Below the pieces are notes generated by a model. The model searched no databases. It was not told the DNA's origin and saw only the letters and a program-made list of their open reading frames with translations. Both the position numbers and the translations under genes were made by a program. 64,000 bases of DNA from Nonomuraea rubra (GTDB taxonomy: Bacteria; Actinomycetota; Actinomycetes; Streptosporangiales; Streptosporangiaceae), in NCBI RefSeq assembly GCF_014207985.1, contig NZ_JACHMI010000001.1, positions 10,151,001 through 10,215,000 on the forward strand, in the 5' to 3' direction. The number at the start of each line of letters is the position of its first letter. The first letter of the stretch is position 1. This document shows, one piece after another, positions 7,761-16,562 of the stretch.

Positions 7761-9902
7761 TCAAGGCAGCGGTATGGGCTCCCGGTGCCTGCGCTTCTTC
7801 GCGACCAGCTCGCGGGCCAGGTGTTGCTGGAGCTCGACGTGCCGGAACTGGTAGTACGGCCCCTCCGTACGCAGCAGGCCCAGGCGATGCGCGTCGTCCA
7901 GGAAGTCCATCGCCCTGAGCGGCAGGCTGCCCCTGGTGGCCAGGCGGGGGACGGTCAGGTTGTAGGCCAGCCAGGCGTGGTGGCTGCCCAGCAGGAGCCC
8001 GAACAGCAGTCCCGCCAGCCCGCCCCCGATGATCGCGATGAGGCTGAGCTTGAGCCCCCACACGATGAGCGCGCCGATGACCCCGACGGCGAGCCCGCTG
8101 ACGATCCGGATCACCGTCAGGTTGCGGTCCGCCCGCCAGGTCGAGCGCGGGGATCTCGCGCTGGCGTCCGTGGCCGGACGCTCGACCCACCGGATCAGGC
8201 TGAGCACGACGACGAACCCGATACCCGACAGCAGTCCGACCTGTCTCGCGGCCACCAGGCCCGCCTCCTGGTTCCGGAGCAGGGTGCCCGACAGCCAGCC
8301 GATGATCGCGCCCAGGATGCCGACGAAGATCCCCGAGGGCAGCACCCGTACCAGGTCGAAGAGCTTGCCCCGCAGGCGGAAGTCCGCGTGCCCCGGCGTC
8401 TCCCTGAACCAGGCGCCGGTCGCGAGCACGAACAGGAGCATGGCGAGCACGCCGAGCCCCGCGCCGACGTACGGGACGCCGCCCATGACGGTGTAGACCA
8501 GGCACACCACGCCCCCGACGGCGATGCCGCTCCACCATCGCACCGACCAGTTCGGGGTGTGGCGGGCCAGGTGCCACCACGCCAGGTCCCGCGTGTCCAC
8601 CTCGCTCACGGACAGTTCGCGGCACAGGTACGTCAGCCAGCGGTCGACCTGCTCAGGCGTCCACGCGTGCTGCGGGCGGAAGGGCTGGGCCGGGCCGTCA
8701 GCCGGTGGGCGCGTGCTCACCAGGGCGGGGATGAGCTCGTCGCACAGGTGGTCGTGCAACTCGGCGGCGCTGCCCCGGCCGTACTCCAGGAGCGGCGACG
8801 GATCCGCGCGGGTGGCGATGTACGTCACGCGGACCAGCCACAGGCCCAGGGACGTCGAGGTCACCTTGGCCAGGGCCGGGGCGCCGCCCGTGCGCAACGA
8901 CTCCAGCACCTGTGACCAGGCGGGACGCGGGACCGGCGGCAGGCAGGCCTCCAGGTAGTCGGCCGCGGCGACGGCGTCCATGGGCTGCGGCTCGATGACC
9001 GCCGCCGCCGTGAGGACGTCGCCGAGCTCGTCCACCGATTCGGCGAACTGCTCCGTGCGGCAGGTGAGGATGAGCTGGTCGTTCTCGCACATCGAGCGGT
9101 TCAGCGCGCGCAGCATGTCGGTGCGGGCGTGGTCGGGCAGCTCGTCCAGCCCGTCGATGACGGGCAGCAGCTCACCGCGGGCCGCCAGCGCCTCGGGGAT
9201 GCAGGGGCCGAGCGCCTCGGCGCGCAACGCGGGATAGTCCATCGCCAGGAACGAGGCCAGCCAGTCCTGCAACCGCGGGTGGACCCGCTCGTCCCAGCGG
9301 GAGGCCGACACCAGCACGGGGACGCGCTCGCCGGGCTCCCGGGTGCGGAGCAGTTCGAGGAGCAGCTGCACGGCCAGGGTCGTCTTCCCGGTTCCCGGTC
9401 CTCCCAGGATGACCAGCCGCCGGCAGGGCAGGGCCCGGAACCTGGATGCCATGTCCTCGATGTGCATCGGCAGGCCGGGGAAGGCGACGGTGCCCTTGGC
9501 GATGATCCCGGGGCGGTCGACGAGCTCGCGCCGCTCGGTCGAGCGCCAGGGCAGCGGCATGGGCTCAGGATCGCCCAGCGAGCGCAGGACCGTCTCCTCC
9601 CGCCACTGCTCGGCCACCAGGCCGGCGAGGATGTCCTTGGCGGTGTCGATGTCGGCGGAGGTGGGAGCGCGCGCGGGCGCACGGTGGTCGCGCCACCAGG
9701 ACATGATCTGCTGCAGAGCGTTCCCCAGCGAGATCACGCTGGTGACCGACGCCACGATCTGGGCGGTTCCCGTGGCCAGGGCCTGAATACCGGACAGCCG
9801 CTTCGAGACGATGAAGAGCGCGATGGCCACGGCCAGGAGCACGACACCCCAGAGGAACGCCCCGACGGCTCGCGACTTTCGCTGCGAATATTGTCCAGAC
9901 AT
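7761..9902 (-). CDS. Membrane-anchored NACHT-type STAND NTPase
   Basis: 713 residues from ATG 9902. One transmembrane helix lies at about residues 12-32 (AFLWGVVLLAVAIALFIV). The NTPase domain has Walker A GGPGTGKTT near 167, Walker B VIDGLDELPD near 247 and LILTCRTEQF as the following strand. A helical region leads to several transmembrane segments at about 455-645 and a final YYQFRHVELQQHLA motif common in actinobacterial NACHT proteins. Such proteins are signal-transducing switches, often in conflict and defence systems. The start appears leaderless: CATAAT lies six bases before the ATG. The subtilase gene follows by 119 bases and may be its effector. Confidence 0.88.
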   Translation of the reverse strand: MSGQYSQRKSRAVGAFLWGVVLLAVAIALFIVSKRLSGIQALATGTAQIVASVTSVISLGNALQQIMSWWRDHRAPARAPTSADIDTAKDILAGLVAEQWREETVLRSLGDPEPMPLPWRSTERRELVDRPGIIAKGTVAFPGLPMHIEDMASRFRALPCRRLVILGGPGTGKTTLAVQLLLELLRTREPGERVPVLVSASRWDERVHPRLQDWLASFLAMDYPALRAEALGPCIPEALAARGELLPVIDGLDELPDHARTDMLRALNRSMCENDQLILTCRTEQFAESVDELGDVLTAAAVIEPQPMDAVAAADYLEACLPPVPRPAWSQVLESLRTGGAPALAKVTSTSLGLWLVRVTYIATRADPSPLLEYGRGSAAELHDHLCDELIPALVSTRPPADGPAQPFRPQHAWTPEQVDRWLTYLCRELSVSEVDTRDLAWWHLARHTPNWSVRWWSGIAVGGVVCLVYTVMGGVPYVGAGLGVLAMLLFVLATGAWFRETPGHADFRLRGKLFDLVRVLPSGIFVGILGAIIGWLSGTLLRNQEAGLVAARQVGLLSGIGFVVVLSLIRWVERPATDASARSPRSTWRADRNLTVIRIVSGLAVGVIGALIVWGLKLSLIAIIGGGLAGLLFGLLLGSHHAWLAYNLTVPRLATRGSLPLRAMDFLDDAHRLGLLRTEGPYYQFRHVELQQHLARELVAKKRRHREPIPLP

Positions 9903-9908
9903 AAATCC

Positions 9909-9914
9909 ATTATG
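9909..9914 (-). promoter_or_regulatory. -10 element of a leaderless promoter for the NACHT gene
   Basis: Read on the minus strand, CATAAT is followed by six bases and then the ATG, the spacing expected if transcription begins at the start codon. No convincing -35 hexamer is visible. Confidence 0.55.
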
Positions 9915-10018
9915 CGGGGAATGGCCCTCAGAAAAGGGGTCGGCACATGCACGCCCGCGGCAAAACCGGGCCAGGCCGTCCGGTGGAATGCCAATCATGC
10001 GGCAGCGATCCGGAAATT

Positions 10019-11293
10019 TCACCTCACGGAGGAAAAGCCCTTCGCGGCCTCCGCGCCCCTGCGCCCGGGAACGACGAGATTGCCGTCCGTGACGAGCATG
10101 AACCTCTCCAGGCCCGGAACCACCACGTGCACGGCTACCACGCCACCCGGCAGGGCGCGCACCGTCCGGGCGTAGGCCGTGAAGCCCCGCGCCGCCAGTG
10201 CCGCCGACACGATCCGCACCTGCGCGCCGGGCGTTCCGGCCTCGGGCGCGGCGGCAGGGAAGGGCACCACCCGCGCCCGTGCCAGGACTCCGGTGAGCTC
10301 GAACCGCCCGCAGGCGGCCAGGGCGGGGTGCGCGTCCAGCGCGGCCGGATCGCGGCGGGTACCCCCGTCCAGCTCCTCGCCCAGGGTGGTCTGGACGAGT
10401 TCGGTGAGGGCACGCCAGGCGGCGTGCGCCGGGCTCAGCGAGGTACCCGTGCCGCGCCGGTGCGGATGGCGGGAGGTGGGCGCCGTGTACGCCAGCATGG
10501 TGGGCACCCCGAGGTCGCTGGTGATGTCCAGCAGGTGCACCGGGGATCCGGTCAGCTCCCCGGCCACCGCGTACGCCCGGGCGGCGTCGCGCGGCAGCGT
10601 CCCCGGGTCGATGAGCGTGGGACGGAACCGGCGCCTGCCGAGAAAGGCCCGTACGAGCAGCAGGGACAGGGCATCGCGCTCGATCGCCTCGTTGAGCGCG
10701 TGCAGCAGCGCCTCGGCGGCGGTGACGCCGACGGCCGAGCCGCTGTTGCAGCTGTAACGCATGAGGTGGGCGTAGTCGCTGTCGTCGCCGGCCCGCTCGC
10801 GCAGCGGCGCGGCCCCGGCCTCCAGATACCAGGGCGCGGACAGGAACAGCGGCACGAGCACGCCGTCCCCGCCGGCGAGGGCGCGGTATCGCCGGCAGGC
10901 CATCCGGCGTCCGGGCATGGAGGCCAGCAGCGGCGCGCAGGCGTCCGCGCGCAGCGGCCCCGCGGCGATCGCGACGGGGGCGGCCGGCTCCACGGTGCCC
11001 GGGTCGAATCCGGCGGGTCCCGTCAGGTGATGCTCGATGGCCTCGAAGAGCGCGCCCAGCCGGGCCTCGTCGGGGTCGCCCTTGCCCATCCCGCACGCGA
11101 CCGGCGCCGGGCCCGCCCGGCTCACGAGCCCGCACCACCAGGCGGCCGGATCACGCCCCCCGCCCACGTCGGCGAGCTCGGCCCGCAGGCCCAGCGCGGC
11201 GAGTGCCGCCACCGAGCGCCGTCCGGCCTCGGCGAGCGGCACCTCCCGCTCCAGCGGGCAGCGCGCGGGACGGGCGGTCCTACTCCTCGCCAT
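10019..11293 (-). CDS. Stand-alone YcaO-family enzyme
   Basis: 424 residues with the three ATP/Mg-binding helices of YcaO proteins: GMGKGDPDEARLGALFEAIE near 67-87, NSGSAVGVTAAEALLHALNE then AIERDA near 185-208, and AWRALTELVQTT near 290. YcaO enzymes use ATP to activate backbone amides of peptides and build azolines, amidines or thioamides. No ThiF/ocin-type docking partner and no TfuA is encoded nearby, so it is of the stand-alone type seen in bottromycin pathways. Its start lies inside the end of the 40-residue peptide gene (14-base overlap), implying translational coupling. A C-terminal PxPxP motif is absent. Substrate and product are unknown. Confidence 0.9.
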   Translation of the reverse strand: MARSRTARPARCPLEREVPLAEAGRRSVAALAALGLRAELADVGGGRDPAAWWCGLVSRAGPAPVACGMGKGDPDEARLGALFEAIEHHLTGPAGFDPGTVEPAAPVAIAAGPLRADACAPLLASMPGRRMACRRYRALAGGDGVLVPLFLSAPWYLEAGAAPLRERAGDDSDYAHLMRYSCNSGSAVGVTAAEALLHALNEAIERDALSLLLVRAFLGRRRFRPTLIDPGTLPRDAARAYAVAGELTGSPVHLLDITSDLGVPTMLAYTAPTSRHPHRRGTGTSLSPAHAAWRALTELVQTTLGEELDGGTRRDPAALDAHPALAACGRFELTGVLARARVVPFPAAAPEAGTPGAQVRIVSAALAARGFTAYARTVRALPGGVVAVHVVVPGLERFMLVTDGNLVVPGRRGAEAAKGFSSVR

Positions 11294-11402
11294 CCCCGGC
11301 CGCCGCCGTCAGCTCCTCCAGCCGGTCGAGCTCGGCCTCGGTGAGGTGCTGGCCCCGCCTGTCCAGGGACGCGACCGATACGTAGTCGACGACGTTACCC
11401 AT
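11280..11402 (-). CDS. 40-residue peptide, candidate RiPP precursor overlapping YcaO
   Basis: An ATG at 11402 with a strong AAAGGGGAG ribosome site five bases upstream opens a 40-codon frame ending TAG at 11280, inside the YcaO gene. It begins MGNVVDYVSVAS, continues through LDRRGQ, and ends in an acidic helix-like part (HLTEAELDRLEELT, then a Gly/Asp/Glu tail). It has no cysteine. The plan resembles the bottromycin precursor as I remember it: MG-x-VV start, an aromatic at position 7, a cyclizable residue at position 9 (Cys there, Ser here), then an acidic follower with AEL and LEEL-like motifs. This suggests, but does not prove, that GNVVDYVS is a core processed by the adjacent YcaO. A small regulatory peptide is the alternative. 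Confidence 0.7.
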   Translation of the reverse strand: MGNVVDYVSVASLDRRGQHLTEAELDRLEELTAAAGDGEE

Positions 11403-11428
11403 GAGGCTCCCCTTTCTCCTCGCTTCTC

Positions 11429-11434
11429 ACGGTA
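11429..11434 (-). promoter_or_regulatory. Candidate -10 for the peptide-YcaO transcript
   Basis: TACCGT on the minus strand would give a leader of about 20-25 bases containing the AAAGGGGAG ribosome site. The 11440-11510 stretch upstream is unusually AT-rich for this genome. No clear -35 is seen. Confidence 0.35.
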
Positions 11435-11587
11435 GCCAGAACGCGCCAGAAGACCAGAAAAGAACAAATAAGCCACCTCAATGACATTTTTAATGACCTG
11501 ACTTGACTTCCGGCGATGGAGAAGCCCGGGCACCGGAGCCCGAAAGATGGGTCAACAAGCGGTCAATTACCTGCTGGACACCTGGAC

Positions 11588-11599
11588 GGTCACGTGACC
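11588..11599. promoter_or_regulatory. Perfect 12-bp palindrome in the peptide/trypsin intergenic region
   Basis: GGTCACGTGACC lies 56 bases before ATG 11655 of the protease-hydrolase gene and about 185 bases upstream of the divergent peptide gene. It has the form of a dimeric regulator site. No regulator gene is present in the island, so the binding protein is unknown. Confidence 0.45.
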
Positions 11600-11654
11600 C
11601 GACGCACACATTCAAAGTGAGATGCCTGCTTTTATACGGGAGCGGCGGACTATT

Positions 11655-13634
11655 ATGGATATATCCACGGAAGTCAGCGAAAGCAGGACGCAGCAGACCA
11701 GAGCCGCGGCCGAACGGTACCGCTGGAGCGGTTCCGAACGCGACGAGGCCTGGCGCAGGCGCGAGCAGGGCGAGGCGTTCCCCGACTCCCCCGACATGCT
11801 GGCCGCCCGCACCGCCCGCCTCATCCAGCGCAGCGGGCTCCCGGTCGAGGCCGCGCTGGAGGCCACCAGGCCCGACGCCCTCGACCAGCCCCAGATGTAC
11901 GAGCGCATCCTCGGAGTGGCCAAGGACCTGCAGTCGTGGAGCTTCCTGCCCCGCGGGGCGCGGGCCGCGCGGACGGTCGCCCGCATCTCCGTCGCCGAGA
12001 ACGGCCGCGAGCTCCCGATCGGCACCGGCTTCCTGGTCTCCCCCAGGCTGCTGCTCACCAACCACCACGTGCTGCCCGACGTCACGGTGGCCGGCTCGGT
12101 CATCGTGGAGTTCGACGCCCAGGTCACCGTGGACAACGTCCCCGAGCTCTCCCGGCGGTTCGTCCTGGACCCCGGCACGTTCTTCGTCGCCGACGCCGCC
12201 CTCGACTTCGCCCTCGTGCTCGTGAGCCCCGGCGCCGACGGCCACCAGGCCGGGGAGACGTTCGGCTGGAACCGGCTCAGTGTCCAGACGGGCAAGCTCG
12301 TCATCGGCGAGCCGGTCAACATCATCGGTCATCCCAGCGGCCGGTTGAAGGAGATCTCCATCCGCGAGAACCGGCTGGAGGCGCGCCTGGACGACTTCCT
12401 CCACTACGAGACCGACACCGAGCCGGGAAACTCCGGCTCGCCGGTGTTCAACGACCAGTGGGAGGTCACGGCGCTCCACCACAGCGGCGTCCCCAGAACG
12501 GACGACCAGGGGCGTATCCTGCGCCGCGACGGGCAGCCCTGGCGGGAGGGGGACGGCGACGACGCCGTCGACTGGGTCTCCAACGAGGGCGTGCGGATCA
12601 GCGTCATCCTCAAGCACCTGGCCGCCCTGCCCCTCGACGAGGCCCGGCGGGCGTACCTGACGGAGATGGGGCCCGAGTCCGGCCTCGCGGCCGTGACCAT
12701 CCCGCCGCCCGCCTCTCCGGTGGACGGGCCCGTCATGGAAAGGGGCGTGCTCCCCGCCGGCCTGCCCGCCGCCCCCGGCGCGTTCGGCGGGTCCACGCAC
12801 CTGGTCTACCTGCACGGCCGCGGCCAGGAGGAACAGGCTCCCGAACGGCTGCGCCGGTACTGGACCGCCGGCCTGAACGGCGGGCTCACCCGGGCGGGGC
12901 TGGCCACGATCACCCCGGACGACGCGTGGTTCCCCTTCTACGCCAGGCGACTCCTGCCGCTGGAGGCCGTGGCGCCGGGCCCGGGCTCCACGGGGCGCCT
13001 GTACGAGCAGCTGGTCGTCGAGGCGGCGGGCCGGACCGGCATGCCGGGGGCACGGCCCGGGAGCATGGAAGGGCTGGGCGACTCCGTCCGCCGCGCCCTG
13101 AACTGGCTCGCCGACACCACCGACCTGGACCGGCTGCTCATCGCCGCGATCTTCGCCGACGTGGCCGCCTACCTCGACGACCCGCAGGTCCGCGAGACCG
13201 TACTGGACTGCGTGCTGGAGGATTTGCCGCGCGCCGGCCGGCTGGTGCTGGTCGCCCACAGCCTCGGCACGGTGGTGGCCATGGACCTGCTCACCCGGCT
13301 CGGCCCGGCGGTGGAGGTCGAGTTGCTGGTCACCGCCGGAAGCCCGCTCGGGCTCGACGGCGTGCACCGGCGCCTGCTCCTCGGCGGGCCGCACCGGCCC
13401 GGCCGGGTGGCGCGCTGGTTCAACGCCTGGTGCCCCCTGGACCCGGTGGCCATCGGCTGCCCGCTGGGCGGCCACTGGACCGGCGGCCCGGACGAGGTCG
13501 CCGTCGCCAACCCGGTGGGCAAGGCCCACGACATCGAGGAGTACCTCGCCCACCCCGAGGTGGCCCAGCCGATCGGGGCCGCGCTGGACCCGGCGGCCCT
13601 GGCGGCGGCGTGGAACGGAGGCGCGCGCCCGTGA
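11655..13634 (+). CDS. Trypsin-like protease fused to an alpha/beta-hydrolase domain
   Basis: 659 residues from ATG 11655 (GGGAG upstream; ATG 11622 would add 11 residues). Residues 1-100 are charged and helical. A trypsin/HtrA-like fold follows, with His in LLLTNHHVL near 136, Asp in LDFALV near 184 and Ser in TEPGNSGSPVF near 258. From about 380 a second domain begins, with a nucleophile elbow VAHSLGTVV near 534, typical of lipase-like alpha/beta-hydrolases. There is no signal peptide, so both activities should be cytoplasmic. It is divergent from the peptide-YcaO-NACHT-subtilase set, sharing its control region. The fused hydrolase could act on lipids or on a modified peptide. Confidence 0.85.
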   Translation: MDISTEVSESRTQQTRAAAERYRWSGSERDEAWRRREQGEAFPDSPDMLAARTARLIQRSGLPVEAALEATRPDALDQPQMYERILGVAKDLQSWSFLPRGARAARTVARISVAENGRELPIGTGFLVSPRLLLTNHHVLPDVTVAGSVIVEFDAQVTVDNVPELSRRFVLDPGTFFVADAALDFALVLVSPGADGHQAGETFGWNRLSVQTGKLVIGEPVNIIGHPSGRLKEISIRENRLEARLDDFLHYETDTEPGNSGSPVFNDQWEVTALHHSGVPRTDDQGRILRRDGQPWREGDGDDAVDWVSNEGVRISVILKHLAALPLDEARRAYLTEMGPESGLAAVTIPPPASPVDGPVMERGVLPAGLPAAPGAFGGSTHLVYLHGRGQEEQAPERLRRYWTAGLNGGLTRAGLATITPDDAWFPFYARRLLPLEAVAPGPGSTGRLYEQLVVEAAGRTGMPGARPGSMEGLGDSVRRALNWLADTTDLDRLLIAAIFADVAAYLDDPQVRETVLDCVLEDLPRAGRLVLVAHSLGTVVAMDLLTRLGPAVEVELLVTAGSPLGLDGVHRRLLLGGPHRPGRVARWFNAWCPLDPVAIGCPLGGHWTGGPDEVAVANPVGKAHDIEEYLAHPEVAQPIGAALDPAALAAAWNGGARP

Positions 13635-13646
13635 TCGGCTCGCCTC

Positions 13647-16562
13647 TCAGCCGTCCCCGATGCCGGTGTTCGCCTCCGGCCTGGCCGGGCGCCAGGGCGC
13701 GAAGGCGCTCGCGGTCCGGGGCAGGACGGCCGCCAGCTCGGGGCAGTGCCGCAGGACGACGCTCGTCATGCCGTTGCGGGCGACCCAGTCCATCCCCAGC
13801 GGGGTGTAGATCTCGGGCCTGAAGTCGACGGTGAGGAACCTGTCGCTCTGCAGCCGCCTGCTGGCCATGAGGATGAAGATCCGGAACGCCGTGTCGCTGA
13901 AGCCGAAGCGCTCGGGCGGGTTCTCGGCGAAGAGCCCGACCATCGTGTCGATGTCGTCGACCGAGCGGTAGACGTCCCGCAGCCGGGCCAGGCTGTCCGG
14001 GTCGGTGGTGAGGTCCTCGAAGCGCCGCAGGCGCGGCTGGTGCAGGCCGGCGCGGAAGTCGTTGTAGCGCGGCACGGCACGCCGGCGCGTGCGGACCAGG
14101 TCGACCACGGACAGGTCGATGATCTCGCCCTCGCGCTCGAACGCCTGCAGCGCGCGCGGGAAGTTGCGCAGCGTGATGGCCCCGGGATGGGCGATGCCGA
14201 GCGAGTAGAGCGAGTTCGCCAGGCCCGTCCGGCGCATGACCGGCTCGGTGGCGGCGCCCTGCACGTCGGTGAAGCCGAGGGTCTCCAGGTGCCGCCCGCT
14301 CCGGTGGTCGGCGAGCTGGTAGTCGTCCGGGATCAGCGGGTGCATGCGGTAGACGGTGACGAAGTCCTCGGTGAGCGAGTACAGCGTGCCGTGATGGTCG
14401 GGCAGGGTCCGCGGGATGCCGGTGAGCGCGTGCGCGTCGGCCAGCCACAGCCCGAGCTGGGTCAGCCAGTTCTTCGGCGGCCCCTGCCAGTTGGCCGTCA
14501 GCCCGATGTCGATCAGCTCGGTGGCGAGGATGGCGGGGGTCCACTCCACGGTGTGGATCTTGGCGATGAGCGCGGAGACGACGAGCCTGGCCGTGTGGTA
14601 GACCGACTCCTCGTCCATGCTCGGGTACTCCGCCCGCAGGGCCCGGCACACGGCGTTGTGCTCGCGGGCGAAGAGCGTGTGCATGACGCTGAGCCCGAGC
14701 CACCAGTTGTTGCGGAACCCGGTGATCGGGATGCCGTCCGGTCCCGGCACCAGGTGGCCGTCCTCCAGGCGCAGCGACGCGCCGCCGTCCGGCTCGCGCA
14801 GGGATCGGGCGACGGTCTCGTCGCCGCCGTAGACCTCCGAGCCGTCCCACCAGTGGGAGGCCGCGTTGGCGGACAGGATCGGCGGGCCCGTGCCGCCGGC
14901 CGGGCGCAGGTCGTCGTTCTCGGCGAAGCGCATCACGCCCTCGGGCGCGCCGCCGGGGGTGTTGGTCCAGGTCATGCCGTACGGGAGCGGCACCTCGACG
15001 CTCGCCGCCCCGGGCGGGCAGCGCCTGTGGTCCACCCAGTCGTGCACCTGGAACTGGATCCAGGCGGCGGCGATCACGTTCAGCGACCGTGCCGGGATGA
15101 AGCTGTCGCGGTGGAGCAGTTCCCTGCTGACGACCACCGGGTTCGGCTCGTCGAACAGGTCCGGCCGGTAGACGGGCCGGAGGTTGCGGCCGAAGGGCGA
15201 GCCGAGCGCGCCCATGGCGGGGTCGGACAGGTCGTTGTAGGTGCCGTCGTAGGTGCGCCTGACGAGCAGGGCCTCGTCCAGGGGCGGGGGCACCGGGTGG
15301 GGCTGGGGCGGGGCCTGCCGTACCTCGGTGTCGATCAGGTTGTCGCGGCGCAGCACCTGCCGGATGGTGGCCACGTTGAGCAGGCCGATCCAGGTGGGCA
15401 GCCTGTGCCAGGGGACGTACCGGTTGAGCACGCCGAACACGCCGCGCAGCAGGGCGGCGACGGCGAGGTTGCGTCTCGGCGTGGGGGTGAGGAAGCGGCG
15501 GCCGAGGCGGTGGGCGCTGCCGGCCTCGTAGGCGGCCTTGCGCGCCCGGTTCAGGTTGCCGAGGGGGCGGAAGGCGTCGGTGGTGTTCCACGGGTCGAAG
15601 GCGAGCCGGTCGATGCGGGTCTCGGCGGCGCGGGCGTCCGCGGTGCCGAGGTCCTGGCGCGGGATCGTCAGCGTGGCCACCGGGATGACCGGCACGTCCG
15701 CGTCCGGCCAGTCGGCGGCGCCGTCCTCGATGGGTGTGAGCCGGGCGTCCTCGTAGCGCTGCACGCACAGCTCGAAGGCGAGGTCCTGCCTGGACAGGCG
15801 GGCGGCGAGCTCGTGCGACAGGTGGTCGGCGTCCTCTCGCGGCGGAGGGGGCGCCGCCGGGGTCCCCGGGGCCGGCCGGAGCCGGTAGCGGACCGGGCCG
15901 GCCTCGCCCCAGAGGATGGCGCCCTGGCTCCAGTACGTCTCCAGGGCGAGGCTGCGTACCTCGCGCCGGGTTCCGGCGAGCACGGTGCGCCGGATGCGGG
16001 CGGCGGTGGACGGGCCGAGTGCCCACGGCAGCTTGACGTACAGCGCGACGGCCTTGCGCAACGGGGTGGCCGCGCCGGCCATGACCTGCGCGAGCACCAC
16101 GAACTCGCGGGCGTTCCTCGCGGGGGAGACGGGATGGTTGGTCAGGAGGAGGTCGTGGGTCTCCTCCGGTCCTGCCTGGATCCGCAGGGCCGCGCCCCGC
16201 AGGTCGGGGGCCGAGTCGGGCCGGTGGGCGCCGCTCGCGTTCGACAGGCGGACGATGACCGGGTATTCGGCGCCGGGCTGGGCGAATCCGGTCCGCAGGT
16301 CCTCCGGCAGTGAGGGGAGGAACGTGAGCCTGGCGTTCTCGACGCCGAGGACCGTCTTCGCGTGGAAGGTCCGGTCGATCCCGGCGGCGCCGGTGCGTTC
16401 CCTGGTCTTCAGCTGGACGCGCATGAGGTCGCGGGCGAGCCGTTCCAGGATCACCCGTTCCCGCTCGGGGGAGCCCCCGGCGTAACGCTCGTACTGGTCG
16501 GTCGTGGAGGGCTCGCGCATCACCGGAGGCTCAGCGACAACGCGCTCCTGCTGCTTGGCCAT
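13647..16562 (-). CDS. Catalase-like domain fused to a cyclooxygenase-like heme peroxidase/dioxygenase
   Basis: 971 residues, ATG with GGGGGAG upstream. Residues about 20-330 match the short catalase-like (y4iL type) family: FHAKTVLG near 66 would hold the distal His, followed by VIVRLSNASG and a TYWSQGAI segment. I do not see the classical proximal Tyr motif. Residues about 430-960 form an animal-type heme peroxidase: QFQVHDWVDH near 504 with the distal His, FAREHNAVC, and VYRMHPLIPD near 739, where Tyr and His occupy the spacing of the cyclooxygenase catalytic Tyr and proximal heme His. This suggests a fatty-acid dioxygenase coupled to a hydroperoxide-processing catalase fold. It converges on the protease-hydrolase gene with 12 bases between the stops. 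Confidence 0.85.
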   Translation of the reverse strand: MAKQQERVVAEPPVMREPSTTDQYERYAGGSPERERVILERLARDLMRVQLKTRERTGAAGIDRTFHAKTVLGVENARLTFLPSLPEDLRTGFAQPGAEYPVIVRLSNASGAHRPDSAPDLRGAALRIQAGPEETHDLLLTNHPVSPARNAREFVVLAQVMAGAATPLRKAVALYVKLPWALGPSTAARIRRTVLAGTRREVRSLALETYWSQGAILWGEAGPVRYRLRPAPGTPAAPPPPREDADHLSHELAARLSRQDLAFELCVQRYEDARLTPIEDGAADWPDADVPVIPVATLTIPRQDLGTADARAAETRIDRLAFDPWNTTDAFRPLGNLNRARKAAYEAGSAHRLGRRFLTPTPRRNLAVAALLRGVFGVLNRYVPWHRLPTWIGLLNVATIRQVLRRDNLIDTEVRQAPPQPHPVPPPLDEALLVRRTYDGTYNDLSDPAMGALGSPFGRNLRPVYRPDLFDEPNPVVVSRELLHRDSFIPARSLNVIAAAWIQFQVHDWVDHRRCPPGAASVEVPLPYGMTWTNTPGGAPEGVMRFAENDDLRPAGGTGPPILSANAASHWWDGSEVYGGDETVARSLREPDGGASLRLEDGHLVPGPDGIPITGFRNNWWLGLSVMHTLFAREHNAVCRALRAEYPSMDEESVYHTARLVVSALIAKIHTVEWTPAILATELIDIGLTANWQGPPKNWLTQLGLWLADAHALTGIPRTLPDHHGTLYSLTEDFVTVYRMHPLIPDDYQLADHRSGRHLETLGFTDVQGAATEPVMRRTGLANSLYSLGIAHPGAITLRNFPRALQAFEREGEIIDLSVVDLVRTRRRAVPRYNDFRAGLHQPRLRRFEDLTTDPDSLARLRDVYRSVDDIDTMVGLFAENPPERFGFSDTAFRIFILMASRRLQSDRFLTVDFRPEIYTPLGMDWVARNGMTSVVLRHCPELAAVLPRTASAFAPWRPARPEANTGIGDG

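Noticed and set aside
7761..11138. 1125-codon frame that would join YcaO-region sequence to the NACHT protein
   Set aside because: The part above 9902 is out of frame with YcaO and non-coding in character; MSGQYSQRK at 9902 with a -10 box is a better start.
13746..16313. 855-codon plus-strand frame
   Set aside because: Antisense shadow of the catalase/dioxygenase fusion, with valine/arginine/glycine-rich non-protein-like composition.
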